A DNA stretch of 64,000 nt from Bradyrhizobium viridifuturi (GCF_001238275.1 NZ_LGTB01000005.1:62001-126000); one strand, 5' to 3'; shown: positions 39,587-49,530, counted from the first letter of the stretch. The notes: generated from the sequence alone by a model not told the origin. A program made the numbers and translations.

Positions 39587-40810
39587 TCACTCCGGGGTTT
39601 GTTCTTCGGTGCAGAGTTTGGGTCCTGGTTGCATCGAGCCGAATGCTTGTTCCCAATGCTCGCCATCGAACTCGTCAATTCTGATGCTTTCGATCGTTGT
39701 TTTATCCAGGCATCGAACATTGATGCTGAATCCGGCTGGGTTCGACCGCGGCCGATAGAATGGCTTGACCCCGCCAACCCGACAAAACGTGTGCCGGGCG
39801 ATGTTCTTGTTGAACTGGTAAGTGATGAGGAACTCTTCGCCACATTCAATCGTGAGCCTATCGCCAGGCACCAACAAGTGCATAAATCCAGACATCTGGC
39901 AGATCGAGCAATTGCATCGAACTGCAGAGAGCTGCCGCGGCGCCCGGACACGGAATTTGACAGAGCCACAATGACAATGGCCACGGTGTTCGATTTCAGA
40001 TCGGTCGTTTTGTTCAAGTGAGACAATCCGGAGCAGATCGTGGCACCACTGCAAGTTCAGTCGATAGGCTCGATCGAACTCGTCCAAAAAGAAACCGTTG
40101 CGAGCAGCCGGAACAAGTTCGCCAATGAGGCGGCTTGTCATTTCTCCATGATACCGCTCGGCTGGATCTTTTCCACCGACGTGGCTCCGGAAGTACTCAA
40201 GATCGTCGGGGCTCGCATCAAAGGTTTTGACCGTAGTGGTCCACAGCGCCTGGATCATGTCCGCAGCATGCAACTCAAAGGCGACCATGTAGGCGCAACG
40301 CACCACGGGGTCTTTCGCTGACAACCCATCATAGAGAGAATGCAGGTACCGGTTTGTCGTGGCGCTATAGTCGGGACGTATTGCTCTGCCGAGCAGTCGC
40401 GATGCATCCCTTCTAAACAGATTTGAGTGAAAATTTTCGGTCAGCAGAATATCGGGTAGCGCCGCCTTTCCACCCTGGAGAACTCGGCCATAGCCGCCCG
40501 TCTCATCCCAACAAATGAAATTTGCGACGACGCTGGTCAGTTCAATATCCCTGGGAAGATCCCGATTATGATGCATTGCATCGAATATGAGATCTTTTTG
40601 CGACCCTGCCTGCAGGTGGGGAAACGCCTGTGACATCGCCAGGTATTCAGGCAGCAGGCTACCAACCTGCTCTTCGGACAGCTCCTCAGCAAAGGGATGC
40701 GCGCCAAACAGAGCTCGCGCACGCTCAGTCAAATGCGCGCAAAAACTCTGCGGAGGCTGATCCGGTGAAAATCGAGAAGCTTGAGAAGACGTCATTTGGA
40801 CGATAGCCAT
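39587..40810 (-). CDS. fusion: heme-oxygenase-like diiron domain + GFA/CENP-V domain
   Basis: 407 residues. Residues 30-265 are helical and resemble heme-oxygenase-like (TenA/PqqC-fold) diiron oxidases, with candidate metal ligands Glu179/His181 (FELHAADM), His210, Asp215 and His221 (SHVGGKDPAERYHGEM). Residues 275-375 are a GFA domain: GHCHCGSVKF (Cys279, 281), CNCSIC (299, 301, 304) and FCRVGGVKPFY, where the usual second Cys of FCxxCG is Gly346, caused by one base. GFA proteins bind zinc and sometimes glutathione adducts. The fusion is unusual. The downstream 2OG oxygenase suggests a two-oxygenase tailoring pathway; substrate unknown. Confidence 0.75.
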   Translation of the reverse strand: MAIVQMTSSQASRFSPDQPPQSFCAHLTERARALFGAHPFAEELSEEQVGSLLPEYLAMSQAFPHLQAGSQKDLIFDAMHHNRDLPRDIELTSVVANFICWDETGGYGRVLQGGKAALPDILLTENFHSNLFRRDASRLLGRAIRPDYSATTNRYLHSLYDGLSAKDPVVRCAYMVAFELHAADMIQALWTTTVKTFDASPDDLEYFRSHVGGKDPAERYHGEMTSRLIGELVPAARNGFFLDEFDRAYRLNLQWCHDLLRIVSLEQNDRSEIEHRGHCHCGSVKFRVRAPRQLSAVRCNCSICQMSGFMHLLVPGDRLTIECGEEFLITYQFNKNIARHTFCRVGGVKPFYRPRSNPAGFSINVRCLDKTTIESIRIDEFDGEHWEQAFGSMQPGPKLCTEEQTPE

Positions 40811-41012
40811 GAGGGGAGAACGAGCCCTGAAGAAGCGAATTCTCGTCGGGACCAGCTATTGGCCAGTCGAGACAGAGGAGCTGGTTGGCGCGATGGCGCT
40901 CATGATCGCCGTCGCCTCCGAGGCGAACTCTACTCTTTGCATCCTCGCGGCCCCCTTAGCCGGGCGTCTTGAGCCCAATCCTGTTCACACTTGGAGCACG
41001 CCCATTGATTGA
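40809..41012 (+). CDS. small hypothetical ORF divergent from diiron/GFA gene
   Basis: 67 residues (MRGERALKKRILVGTSYWPVETEELVGAMALMIAVASEANSTLCIL...). The first 50 residues look natural, with a hydrophobic central helix. The ATG overlaps the divergent start, so one of the two starts may be wrong. No family recognised. Confidence 0.35.
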   Translation: MRGERALKKRILVGTSYWPVETEELVGAMALMIAVASEANSTLCILAAPLAGRLEPNPVHTWSTPID

Positions 41013-41850
41013 AGCGGCTATAATTCTGTCGGATTACGATCCAGATCAGCCCAATTCCGCGCATGGCTGGCGCCTCCAGGCATCACGCGCAGATTCATGG
41101 TGAGTTATCGGCCCGCCCAAAAGCATCGGGATTTTGCGTCACAGGAGCGGGCTCTGTTTGCGCGATCGAGCCTCGCTTGACGTCGGTCGCAAGATGCATC
41201 GAATCCCTGCGGTTTCTGCTCATTGCTCATTTTTGACTGTCTACGCGCTTGGGACAGCGCTGCTAGATGGAGGCGTGTCTACCGCGCGCTTAGGAGCTTC
41301 CGCCGCGATCTGCGCGAGATGTCGGCAGCTCGCCCCCACGAGCGTCTGAGAAACCACCGCCGCTGCTCTTACCCGTTCCGCCTGCACTCGTCCGCTCCTG
41401 TGGTCTTGCACGTTTCCAGCAATCGCCGTGCCAACCCTGGTTTCGGGCCATAAGTTTCGAAATAGTTTGGTAAATCGTTCATGCCGGCTCGTCAGGACAG
41501 GTGTCTTGAGTCTGACACGGGTTGCATGGCTGTCGGAAATCGAGCAGCGAATAAGTGCCAGCCTCTGCCCACGAGGGGCATACGTCCTTGACCGCCAGAT
41601 TCCCCCGAATAAGCCTCATAGCTGCCGTGAGCCGGCAAACGAGTCGCCTCAGGTATTCGTCAATTCTTGTTTGAAGTGAAGTGAGCTTGCGGCAATTGGC
41701 GTTGAGATCTGCTGGTGCTCCGCGAACTGGCGTTGAAATATGTGCACTAATCTAATTATCGCCGAAAATACGCCGAAAAGATCAGGCGCCTTCCGCTCGG
41801 TCGGTAATGTCACCAATGACAAAGTCACGGCCTGATGCAATTGGGCTGGC
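41013..41850. other. no supported gene
   Basis: About 840 bases upstream of the MHS transporter. No coding frame, NolA-type box, nod box or correctly spaced sigma-54 site was found. Confidence 0.45.
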
Positions 41851-43248
41851 GTGAGGTTTTCCGAACCGGCCATTTTTGACGGGAAGGAAACTCGCTTGTC
41901 ACAGACACTTAGTCAGCACGGGACAGTTAAATCGCGCGTCAATGCGATCCTGCGTGCAACCAGCGGCAATTTCCTCGAGCAATTCGACTTTTTCCTGTTT
42001 GGCTTTTACGCCAGCGCTATCGGACGAGCCTTCTTCCCATCCGAAAGTGAAACAGCCTCGTTGGTCAACACTTTCGGCGTGTTCTGGTTGGGTGCCTTAA
42101 TGCGTCCAGTAGGCGCAATCGTCCTCGGCGCCTATATCGATCAGATCGGCCGTCGAAAAGGCCTGATCATCACACTATCGATCATGGCGATCGGCACTGT
42201 CATTATCGCTTTCTGTCCCAGTTACGCGACCATTGGCATTGCAGCCCCGATTATCGTTCTGGCTGGACGGCTGCTGCAGGGTTTTTCCGCCGGCGTCGAG
42301 GTCGGCGGCGTTTCAGTCTACCTGGCGGAGATCGCAACCCCAGGCAATCGCGGCTTCTATACATCCTTTCAATCGTCTAGCCAGCAGGTCGCGATCTTCG
42401 TCGCGGCGAGCGTGGGCTACCTGCTGAACGAGTCGATGCCGGCCGAAACCGTAGCCTCCTGGGGATGGCGCATTCCGTTCTTTCTCGGCTGCCTTATCAT
42501 TCCGCTTATCTTCGTTCTTCGTCGAACACTGGAGGAAACGCCGGAATTTCTGGCGATGAAGAAGCATCCGAAAGCCCGCGAGATCTTTGCCTCGGCGCTG
42601 GTCGGCTGGCGCATAGTCGTTCTCGGAATGATGATGGCGATCCTGAGCACGACGACCTTCTATTTCGTCACCGTTTACACGCCCACTTTCGGCAAGACGG
42701 TCTTGAAGCTGTCCGCTCAGGATGCTCTCCTGGTGACGCTCCTGGTCGCCATGACCAATTTCATCTGGAATCCAATTGGCGGCGCCGTCTCCGACCGTAT
42801 CGGCCGAAAGCCAGTTCTGCTCGCCATTGCCGGCCTTGCATTGATGAGCGCGTATCCGGCCTTGAACTGGCTGGTAAGCGCTCCCACCTTCGGCAAGATG
42901 TTGGCGGTCGCGATGATGTTCTCGTTCTATTTTGGCACCTACAGCGGAACTATGTTGGGCGCGCTCGTTGAGATCGTGCCCGCGCATGTTCGCACAACTT
43001 GCTTTTCCCTGGCCTTCGCACTCGCTGCCGCCTTGTTTGGGACCTTTACGCCGTTGGCCTCGACCTGGCTCATTGAGCGGACCAACGACAAGGCTTCACC
43101 GGCGTATTGGCTGATGTTTTCAGCCACGCTCGGCATCATCGCGGCACTGACCATCTATCGGGGCACCGCCAAACCGTCGAGAACCGCGGACCGTTCACAC
43201 CTTGAACCAAATGACAGCACCTTGGGCGTGCAAACGGCATCGCCCTAG
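41851..43248 (+). CDS. MHS-type MFS transporter (dicarboxylate/tricarboxylate:H+ symporter-like)
   Basis: About 450-465 residues with 12 hydrophobic segments. The start of the core, [18 protein letters not shown], and [17 protein letters not shown] (loop 2-3) are typical of the metabolite:H+ symporter group (citrate, 2-oxoglutarate, tricarballylate carriers). GTG at 41851 opens the frame; TTG at 41896, just after GGAAGGAA, may be the true start. It is convergent with fixA. Dicarboxylates feed bacteroids, so a symbiotic uptake role is plausible, but the substrate and regulation are not shown. Confidence 0.87.
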   Translation: MRFSEPAIFDGKETRLSQTLSQHGTVKSRVNAILRATSGNFLEQFDFFLFGFYASAIGRAFFPSESETASLVNTFGVFWLGALMRPVGAIVLGAYIDQIGRRKGLIITLSIMAIGTVIIAFCPSYATIGIAAPIIVLAGRLLQGFSAGVEVGGVSVYLAEIATPGNRGFYTSFQSSSQQVAIFVAASVGYLLNESMPAETVASWGWRIPFFLGCLIIPLIFVLRRTLEETPEFLAMKKHPKAREIFASALVGWRIVVLGMMMAILSTTTFYFVTVYTPTFGKTVLKLSAQDALLVTLLVAMTNFIWNPIGGAVSDRIGRKPVLLAIAGLALMSAYPALNWLVSAPTFGKMLAVAMMFSFYFGTYSGTMLGALVEIVPAHVRTTCFSLAFALAAALFGTFTPLASTWLIERTNDKASPAYWLMFSATLGIIAALTIYRGTAKPSRTADRSHLEPNDSTLGVQTASP

Positions 43249-43342
43249 CATGGTGCTCCCGGATACAGACAGGTTTCGCCTCGTCGTCACCGCGGTCTCG
43301 AAGCTGGACTTGTGTTTTGGTCTGACCGACCTTCTATCCAGA

Positions 43343-44185
43343 TCAACCATCACGGGCTGATACCGCAAGTTCGGCTTCGAGCTTGGGTTGATGCTTGAAA
43401 ATAGCGTCTATCAGTGCCTGCGCGGGTTGCTCGGTGGCCTCAACCAAGGCCGCCTTCTCAGCGCGTGCAGAGGGGGCGAACACTCGCTTGACGACGGTCG
43501 GTGAGCCCTTGAGACCGCATTTGGAGATGTCCTCAACGCCTGCGTCGTGCGCGCTCCATTTCACGATCGGCGCCCGTGCGGCACGTAAGGCATCCGCCAT
43601 CGCGCCGCGCCGAATCTGGTTTGTCGCCTCCAGCATGGTGATGAGACAGGGCAGCCTCGTGTGCAGGACCTGGACACCACCTTCGGAACGTCGTTCGGCT
43701 TCGATTGTGTGTGCGGCGAGATCCAGGGATCTGACCTTGGCGACGTAGGTAAGCTGCAGCACGCCCAGGCGCTTTGCGATGCCGGGCCCAACCTGCGCGG
43801 TATCGCCGTCGATGGTCTGCTTGCCTGTGAAGATGAGGTTTACCGGGCCATATTCCTTACCGATCTTTCGGATGGCTGTTGCCAGTGCATACGTCGTGGC
43901 AAGGGTGTCGGAGCCCGCAAAGCATCGATCAGTGAGCAGTACGGCGCGATCGGCACCATAGGTCAGCGCCTTCCTCAAAGAGTCTTCCGCCGACGGCGGG
44001 CCCATTGTAAGCACGGTTATTTCGCCGCCAAACCGATCGCGCAGTTCCAGCGCGGCCTCAAACGCAAAGAGGTCATATGGGTTGATGATGGTCGGCACAC
44101 CCTGACGCATGATCGTATTGGTAACGGGGTGCACGCGAATCTGTGCAGAGTCGGGAACCTGTTTGATGCAGACGACATTGTGCAC
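43343..44185 (-). CDS. fixA: FixA, electron transfer flavoprotein beta subunit
   Basis: 280 residues, complete. NVVCIKQVPDSAQIRVHP at the start, the AMP-binding ETF-beta region GADRAVLLTDRCFAGSDTLATTYALA, and the C-terminal PIVKWSAHDAG are typical FixA features. With FixB, FixC and FixX it passes electrons by bifurcation to ferredoxin for nitrogenase; fixBCX are not in this window, as in Bradyrhizobium where fixA is apart from fixBCX. A sigma-54 promoter and NifA site lie upstream. ATG at 44185. Confidence 0.95.
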   Translation of the reverse strand: MHNVVCIKQVPDSAQIRVHPVTNTIMRQGVPTIINPYDLFAFEAALELRDRFGGEITVLTMGPPSAEDSLRKALTYGADRAVLLTDRCFAGSDTLATTYALATAIRKIGKEYGPVNLIFTGKQTIDGDTAQVGPGIAKRLGVLQLTYVAKVRSLDLAAHTIEAERRSEGGVQVLHTRLPCLITMLEATNQIRRGAMADALRAARAPIVKWSAHDAGVEDISKCGLKGSPTVVKRVFAPSARAEKAALVEATEQPAQALIDAIFKHQPKLEAELAVSARDG

Positions 44186-44222
44186 GGAGTTGCTCCAGAA
44201 GTTACGGCACTACGAAGAGAAC

Positions 44223-44239
44223 AGCAAGTCTCGTACCAC
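44223..44239 (-). promoter_or_regulatory. sigma-54 promoter of fixA
   Basis: Minus strand TGGTACG-N4-TTGCT with correct -24/-12 spacing, about 40 bases before the fixA ATG. Confidence 0.82.
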
Positions 44240-44256
44240 AACGACTCTCCTTGGAC

Positions 44257-44272
44257 TGTGCTCGCCATCACA
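44257..44272 (-). promoter_or_regulatory. NifA upstream activator site of fixA
   Basis: Exact TGT-N10-ACA (44257-44272). It lies unusually close to the -24 element (centre near -50). Confidence 0.6.
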
Positions 44273-44404
44273 AAGGCCTGGACGGAGCCGATCGAGCGAC
44301 CTGACCCGGTTTTGTGAGGGACGAATACCGACATGCGTCGAAGCCCGCGACAGCGCCGTGCCGCCGCCGGGCACGTCAGGTAAGTGACGCCAAGGTCCTT
44401 GCGC

Positions 44405-46231
44405 TCAAAACCGCTTGATCTCGATCCCGTATTTCCTCAACGCGTAACCAATCTGACGCGGCGTTAGCCCCAGCAAGCGCGCTGCTTTTGCCTGCACCCA
44501 TCCAGATTTTTCCATGGCTGCAATGACTCGCTCGCGATCGGCGATCTTCGCGCCACTTACGAGGACCGTGCCGGGAGGAGCAGCCAGCGAGGCCAACTCG
44601 CTGCCGCCTGGCGGAGCCGGCGCGGTCGCTTCAGGTAGCGGAGTGATCGACTTAGCCAGTACCGGCGTGCTCGGGACCGCCGGCATGATCATCTCCTCCG
44701 ATGTACTTTTCCACAGCATGGCGGAAAGACATTGGCCGTGGCAACAAGCGAAATCATTTCTCACGATCGCTGGCCCGGCGGACAGCGTCGCCGTACGCTG
44801 AATGCAGTTTTCGAGCTCTCGGACATTTCCGGGAAAGCCGCAATTCATCAGCACATCGATCGCGCTCGCATCCAAGGTGAGCGTACGCCCGTTCTCGTTA
44901 TTGAAGTTCCTGAGAAACTCGTTGGCCAGCAGCGGAATATCACTGCGCCGCTCACGCAGCGGCGGCAGGAGCAAAGGAACGACGCTGATCCGATAGTAAA
45001 GGTCTGCGCGAAACTCGCTCTTTGCTACGGCCTCTTCCAGGTTCCTGTTGGTCGCTGCTATGACACGAACATCGACCTTGATGGTCTGGTTGCTGCCGAC
45101 GCGCTCGAACTCCTGCTCTTGCAGAACTCGCAGCAATTTCGCCTGGAACGGCGCCGAAATCTCGCCGATCTCGTCTAGAAATAGTGTCCCTTTGTCAGCA
45201 AGCTCGAAGCGCCCCTTGCGCGAGCTGAATGCGCCGGTGAAGGCACCTTTTTCATGGCCAAACAATTCGGACTCCAGGACCGTCTCAGGCAGCGCCGCGC
45301 AATTCAGTTTGACGAAGGGCCGCTTGGCTCGAGATGACGACTCGTGAATGGCTTTGGCTACCAGTTCCTTTCCGGTCCCGGATTCACCGCGCAGTAGAAC
45401 CGTGCTGTTCGATTTGGCTACGATCGCGATCTTATCGAGAAGCCCACGGAGCGCCGGGCTGTCGCCAATAATGCCATGAACTTGGACCTTCTTACGATCC
45501 CGTGCAGGTTGCCTAAGCTCAAACAATTGCTTTTGTAGCCGGTCCTTCTCCACCATCAGCCGTTCGCGGTCGCAGGCGAACAAGCGGTGCAGCTTCACTG
45601 TCTGTCCCACCAGATTGGCGATCATGGCAAGCAGCCGTGTGTCGTGATCGAGCCGCAGACTCGACCTTTCGTCGCGGATACGGTCGACTGTCAGCGTACC
45701 CACGACCTTGGGGTCGATGCGAATTGGCACTCCGATGAACGAGACGGGTGTATTATCCGAGGCACCCAGCACCTCGAGGTCGGCAGCGCTGAATGCCGGC
45801 TCGGCTGCCACATCCTCGGCGACAAGAGGCCGGTCCTCCACGACGATTTGATTGATCGCCTTTCGGGGCAAGCGCATCCGGTACCGTTCGTCGCTGCCTT
45901 CGCTCCAGCCGTCGCCCACGGTGATGTCTGGCATCCCGTCATCGTCGAACAGTGAGACGATGCCGTGTCGCATCTGCACAAACGATTGCAGAAGCTCGAG
46001 AACGTTGGCCAAGGTGACTTCAAGCCGGCAAGGAGCGGTCAGTATCTTCGATATTTCGAAGATGCCGGTCAGTGCGCTCTCGCGCAATGGCTCGACGGAG
46101 AGCTCGCGTTGCGGCTCCACCTCTGAGGCAGGTCTTTCGCGTGCGGAAGCGATATGCAGCATGAGGCGGTCTCCGTTGTTTTGGTCATCCGCCCTGGCGA
46201 CTTGTTCTGGTTTGCGAGCTTCGTTAGGCAT
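44405..46231 (-). CDS. nifA: NifA, sigma-54-dependent activator of nitrogen fixation genes
   Basis: 608 residues. N-terminal GAF domain (about 60-215), AAA+ domain with GESGTGKE (Walker A), GAFTGA (sigma-54 contact) and GTLFLDEIGE (Walker B), then an interdomain linker with Cys-rich CIQRT...DFACCHGQCLSAML. The latter is the cysteine motif that makes alpha-proteobacterial NifA oxygen-sensitive. The C-terminal Fis-type helix-turn-helix is WVQAKAARLLGLTPRQIGYALRKYGI. Second gene of the fixR-nifA operon, 176 bases after fixR. Targets visible in this window are groESL and fixA, and perhaps the hydrazine-type operon. Confidence 0.97.
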   Translation of the reverse strand: MPNEARKPEQVARADDQNNGDRLMLHIASARERPASEVEPQRELSVEPLRESALTGIFEISKILTAPCRLEVTLANVLELLQSFVQMRHGIVSLFDDDGMPDITVGDGWSEGSDERYRMRLPRKAINQIVVEDRPLVAEDVAAEPAFSAADLEVLGASDNTPVSFIGVPIRIDPKVVGTLTVDRIRDERSSLRLDHDTRLLAMIANLVGQTVKLHRLFACDRERLMVEKDRLQKQLFELRQPARDRKKVQVHGIIGDSPALRGLLDKIAIVAKSNSTVLLRGESGTGKELVAKAIHESSSRAKRPFVKLNCAALPETVLESELFGHEKGAFTGAFSSRKGRFELADKGTLFLDEIGEISAPFQAKLLRVLQEQEFERVGSNQTIKVDVRVIAATNRNLEEAVAKSEFRADLYYRISVVPLLLPPLRERRSDIPLLANEFLRNFNNENGRTLTLDASAIDVLMNCGFPGNVRELENCIQRTATLSAGPAIVRNDFACCHGQCLSAMLWKSTSEEMIMPAVPSTPVLAKSITPLPEATAPAPPGGSELASLAAPPGTVLVSGAKIADRERVIAAMEKSGWVQAKAARLLGLTPRQIGYALRKYGIEIKRF

Positions 46232-46407
46232 GACATTCTCGATCTAGGGCCAAGTGTTGACGAGACGCCGTAGAAGCGTAACAGCTTTTCGTGGCACGAC
46301 GATAAACTTTCAGTGCGTTTCTTTTGCGGAATGGATGCCCGACGTCAGCGTAGAACGTAGGTTCCACTGCTGCAGCTCAAGTCAGCTGCCTCGCAAGGCG
46401 AGGCCGA

Positions 46408-47244
46408 TCACAGATGTTGCCCACCGTTGATCGGCAGCTCGGCTCCCGTGACGTAGCTCGCAGCATCTGAGCACAGGAAGAAGATGACCTTGGCCACCTC
46501 ATCGGGCGTTCCCACTCTGCGCAGCGGGATAGTGGGCACAAGACGCGCCTCGGTTTCGGGCGACAACATGTCCGTCCCGATTTCGCCGGGAGCGATCGCA
46601 TTCACACGAATGCCGTGCGGCGCGTAATCATGTGCCATTTCGCGTGTGAGACTTGCAAGCGCCGCCTTCGACGTCGCATAGGCACTTCCAGCAAACGGAT
46701 GCACCTTCGATCCGGCGATCGAAGTCACATTGACGATCGATCCTGACCCAGCTTTCAGGTCGTCAAACAAACCCTGCGCCAGCAGGATCGGAGCCACGAG
46801 ATTGAGATGGAAGACCCTCATCCAAGTCTCGGTGGACGTCGTCAAGGACGTTAGCCGGTCACCATTAGGTGTTTTCGGCGAAATCCCGGCATTATTCACC
46901 AGGGCGTGCAACACTCCGCCGCTCAAACGTTTTTTCACCTCGCTCACCGCGCTCGGCAGCATTCGATGGTCGCTGAGGTCGATCTGGACATGATCCTCGT
47001 TCCCTGATTCCCACGGGCAGCGCTCGCCGTCAAACGGCTGGCGCGCGCAAGAAATGATACGCCAGCCGGCTTCTGAAAACAGCTTGGCAGTAGCGTGACC
47101 AATTCCGCGCGATGCGCCAGTTAGAAGCATCGTCTTCCCTTCTCCTCGATGCGCGCCGGCTTTATCGGCATGAAACGGACAAGTCGAGTGCATCGCCAGC
47201 AGCGGGCTCGGGATCGGATCGTCATTTGGCAAATCGAGAGCCAC
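46408..47244 (-). CDS. fixR: FixR, short-chain dehydrogenase/reductase upstream of nifA
   Basis: SDR with cofactor motif TGASRGIGHA, NNAG, and the catalytic Ser-Tyr-Lys (VTSIAG, SAYATSKAAL). I chose the GTG at 47244 (VALDLPNDDP...) because AGGAGG stands five bases before it; this gives 278 residues, the known FixR length, while the longer open frame to 47505 adds non-homologous sequence. Its reaction is unknown and it is dispensable for fixation in B. japonicum. It is co-transcribed with nifA from a -24/-12 promoter. Confidence 0.93.
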   Translation of the reverse strand: MALDLPNDDPIPSPLLAMHSTCPFHADKAGAHRGEGKTMLLTGASRGIGHATAKLFSEAGWRIISCARQPFDGERCPWESGNEDHVQIDLSDHRMLPSAVSEVKKRLSGGVLHALVNNAGISPKTPNGDRLTSLTTSTETWMRVFHLNLVAPILLAQGLFDDLKAGSGSIVNVTSIAGSKVHPFAGSAYATSKAALASLTREMAHDYAPHGIRVNAIAPGEIGTDMLSPETEARLVPTIPLRRVGTPDEVAKVIFFLCSDAASYVTGAELPINGGQHL

Positions 47245-47280
47245 GCCCACCTCCTCTCCTGTTGCGTGCTCGCGCACTCC

Positions 47281-47298
47281 AAGCAGGAATTGAGCCAC
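47281..47298 (-). promoter_or_regulatory. -24/-12 promoter of fixR-nifA
   Basis: Minus strand TGGCTCAATTCCTGCTT with GG and GC ten bases apart, about 40 bases before the chosen fixR start. Bradyrhizobium fixRnifA is known to use a sigma-54 promoter for NifA autoactivation. Confidence 0.65.
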
Positions 47299-47714
47299 CA
47301 TAACCGAGGCAACGCCGCTCCGGCTTTGCGGCCTGGTGTCGCAGAACGCTTGGCAGGTTCGCAACGGCGCATTCGCTTTGCGACAACAATGGCATGTTAG
47401 CAACAAAAACGTCGGAACCGCGCGCTCGCCTAAATGAATACGGGCCTGGAAGCGGCGCGCCCTTTTCTGTTTGCGCAATCCGCGAAAGCGACAGCTGGGC
47501 AGCATTTGTCGCGGAGCAACGATCGGTCGGTAGGATCAGGCCTGTTAAGCCGCGCCGTTCAGCGATCCGAAACTGACGTTATCATCCTGGCACGTCCGAT
47601 TTCCCTACAGCTGCCCGACCTGTCACGCACAGGCCCGTTTGACGGTCGCATATCGCCGCGAATTCCTTTCGCGTATCGTGAACCGGTTCGCTGATTGTTT
47701 GAACGGGTCCCCGG

Positions 47715-47990
47715 TCGCGCCTGCGTCAGTTGGGCGAGCGAGCGGCAGACGGCCTTGAGGACTGTTGCGCCAATCGATCCTGGCCAACAGATAGTCCAGC
47801 TACGCCGGAGAGATCGTTTCCGGATCACCCGCGACCGATGTCCCGATGATTCTTTCTTCTCCCTAGCCTTTTGGTGAATAAGTATACTCCCTGCCAGGCG
47901 TGCCAGACACCTTCACAAGATCGCTGCGGCGACAGCGGAAGACGAAGATGCGCGCTCAGCGGGTCCAGCACCTTGTACGTCCTACACTTC
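47715..47990 (-). pseudogene. IS66-family TnpB remnant
   Basis: Scattered frames on the minus strand read KVLDPLSA, then RIFVFRCRRSDLVKV, WHAWQGVYLFTKR-like residues, and AQLDYLLARIDWRNSPQ-like residues. These are the core of IS66 TnpB (LFVFRGRRGDLIK...WHDGQGACLFTKRLERG...LLEGIDWR). Several frameshifts and stops are present, so it is a dead fragment. No inverted repeats or companion tnpA/tnpC were found. The rest of the 1-kb gap between fixR and nodZ holds nothing else I can support. Confidence 0.6.
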
Positions 47991-48247
47991 AGCTGCTAAC
48001 GGCGGAAAGCTCCTGGCATCAGACTGTCGCACCCGCGCCTTCGAGGTTCTGCAAAGGAGGCACTGTTGGCTCATTTTTCAGTGCAAGGCGCTGCTCGACC
48101 TCCCAAGGAGCAAGCATCAATGCATACCATCCCGTCTAACGTCGGCCGCGGTGATATGAGAGTGCAGCCTTGTCCTTGCCCGACGTCAGGACCAACCAAA
48201 TTCCCAAGGTTCGCGCGAGGCGAAGACGGAGATAGGCGCGCACCTTT

Positions 48248-48430
48248 TTAGCGCGGCGAGGCAATTGTTGATCGACGTCGGGCTTCGCACTTCCGAGGGT
48301 TAACGTCCTCCAGGATAACCTCGCTGCCAGCGGCCACTTCGCCAACGATTCTACGCCGGGAAGACACGTGATAGCACTTTTTGATGCAAAGAGCGGCCAT
48401 CAAATCAGTGATGGTAAGCTCGACGTTCAT
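48248..48430 (-). CDS. 60-residue protein coupled to nodZ
   Basis: MNVELTITDLMAALCIKKCYHVSSRRRIVGEVAAGSEVILEDVNPRK... starts in an ATGA overlap with the nodZ stop, so it is expected to be co-translated. The C-terminal ten residues look less natural. No family recognised; as the last gene of the Nod-factor operon it may have a minor role or be a remnant. Confidence 0.45.
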   Translation of the reverse strand: MNVELTITDLMAALCIKKCYHVSSRRRIVGEVAAGSEVILEDVNPRKCEARRRSTIASPR

Positions 48431-49530
48431 GTCCTCACGACCTCTTGGGAAGCTTCTTCAATCAAGATTAGTCGGCTCGGATCGTTTAGGTCGAACTCTA
48501 TGACGCGTGGCGCACACAGGCGTGCATAGCGTGTGAAAGCGCTTGTCGGAGGAAAACGAATTGCAGTGTCGCACCGCGCAAGGAGATACATTTCGGTAAG
48601 GGCGGCAAACCCGCCCTCGACTCCGAGCGCCCCGCTGTGCAACGGTCCGGCCTGAGGGGGCTTGAAGCGCTTGGGAATCGTGAAAACATCGGGAAATATT
48701 GCCGAAACCTGCTCAAGGACGCGCGCGCTGTCCGTGCACAGGAACGCCCTCACTGGTTTTGTGTGCGGCAACGCCTTGGCCCTTTCGATGGCATTACAGA
48801 CCTGTCGCAGGGCGCGCTCCGGATCGGTCCAATAGGGAGCATGCCCCATAATGTCCTCGCCGTTGCCGTGTCGAACATGAATGCCGATCATACTGTATGG
48901 CTCAAAGTGCTCGCGATAAATGGCATCAATCCGGGCCTGACTCTCAGGGCGTGGTTTGATGCTCCGAAAGATTTCCCGTTCTGCTTCTTGATCGCAGCGC
49001 CACATCAGGCAGGCGTCACAAACGACAGTGTTCGCATCGCTGTCTTGCTGGCCTTGAAATAGTTGATCGAGTTCGTCGCGCTCTCGGAAAATTTGCTCGT
49101 CCGGCCGATAGACGCAGTCGATCGATGGCTTATTCCACCAACTCGGGAAGAATGGTCCTGGCAACGAGCGCTGATTGATCTGGTCGTCGCAAATCACCCG
49201 TACGCCGGCAATGTCCTGAACTGGTTCAAAGAACACTGGAAAGGCATTGACGAAGGGTTGGTCGAGATAACAAGACCCCCGCCAATCGATGACCAGGTTA
49301 CGCCCGGTCCGCTGTGCAAAACGCCAAGCAGCCGCCAGCGACCACAGGCAGTCGCCGAATCCCGTACGTCGTCGGGACACTACGAACCTATCATTCTTCG
49401 AACCGCTCTGCATGGCCTCCTCCCGGGCTCCTGGTTGGACGAAAGACGCCATTGCAGACATCTCATGTATCATCTCGTCCGATGTCGCGGTCTGAAATTG
49501 CGGTGGCGGCGAGCTGCGTCGGTAGAACTT
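48427..49530 (-). CDS. nodZ: NodZ, alpha-1,6-fucosyltransferase for Nod factor
   Basis: About 367 residues from MKFYRRSSPPP at 49530, close to the Bradyrhizobium NodZ length. It transfers L-fucose from GDP-fucose to O-6 of the reducing-end glucosamine of Nod factor. SRRRTGFGDCLWSLAAAWRFAQRTGRNLVIDWRGS is the N-terminal part; MIGIHVRHGNGEDIMGHAPYW holds the His-Arg pair of peptide motif I of alpha-1,6-fucosyltransferases; AFLCTDSARVLEQV and GPLHSG follow. Starts about 185 bases after nolO on the same strand. The longer open frame to 49665 is not needed. Confidence 0.95.
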   Translation of the reverse strand, partial: KFYRRSSPPPQFQTATSDEMIHEMSAMASFVQPGAREEAMQSGSKNDRFVVSRRRTGFGDCLWSLAAAWRFAQRTGRNLVIDWRGSCYLDQPFVNAFPVFFEPVQDIAGVRVICDDQINQRSLPGPFFPSWWNKPSIDCVYRPDEQIFRERDELDQLFQGQQDSDANTVVCDACLMWRCDQEAEREIFRSIKPRPESQARIDAIYREHFEPYSMIGIHVRHGNGEDIMGHAPYWTDPERALRQVCNAIERAKALPHTKPVRAFLCTDSARVLEQVSAIFPDVFTIPKRFKPPQAGPLHSGALGVEGGFAALTEMYLLARCDTAIRFPPTSAFTRYARLCAPRVIEFDLNDPSRLILIEEASQEVVRT

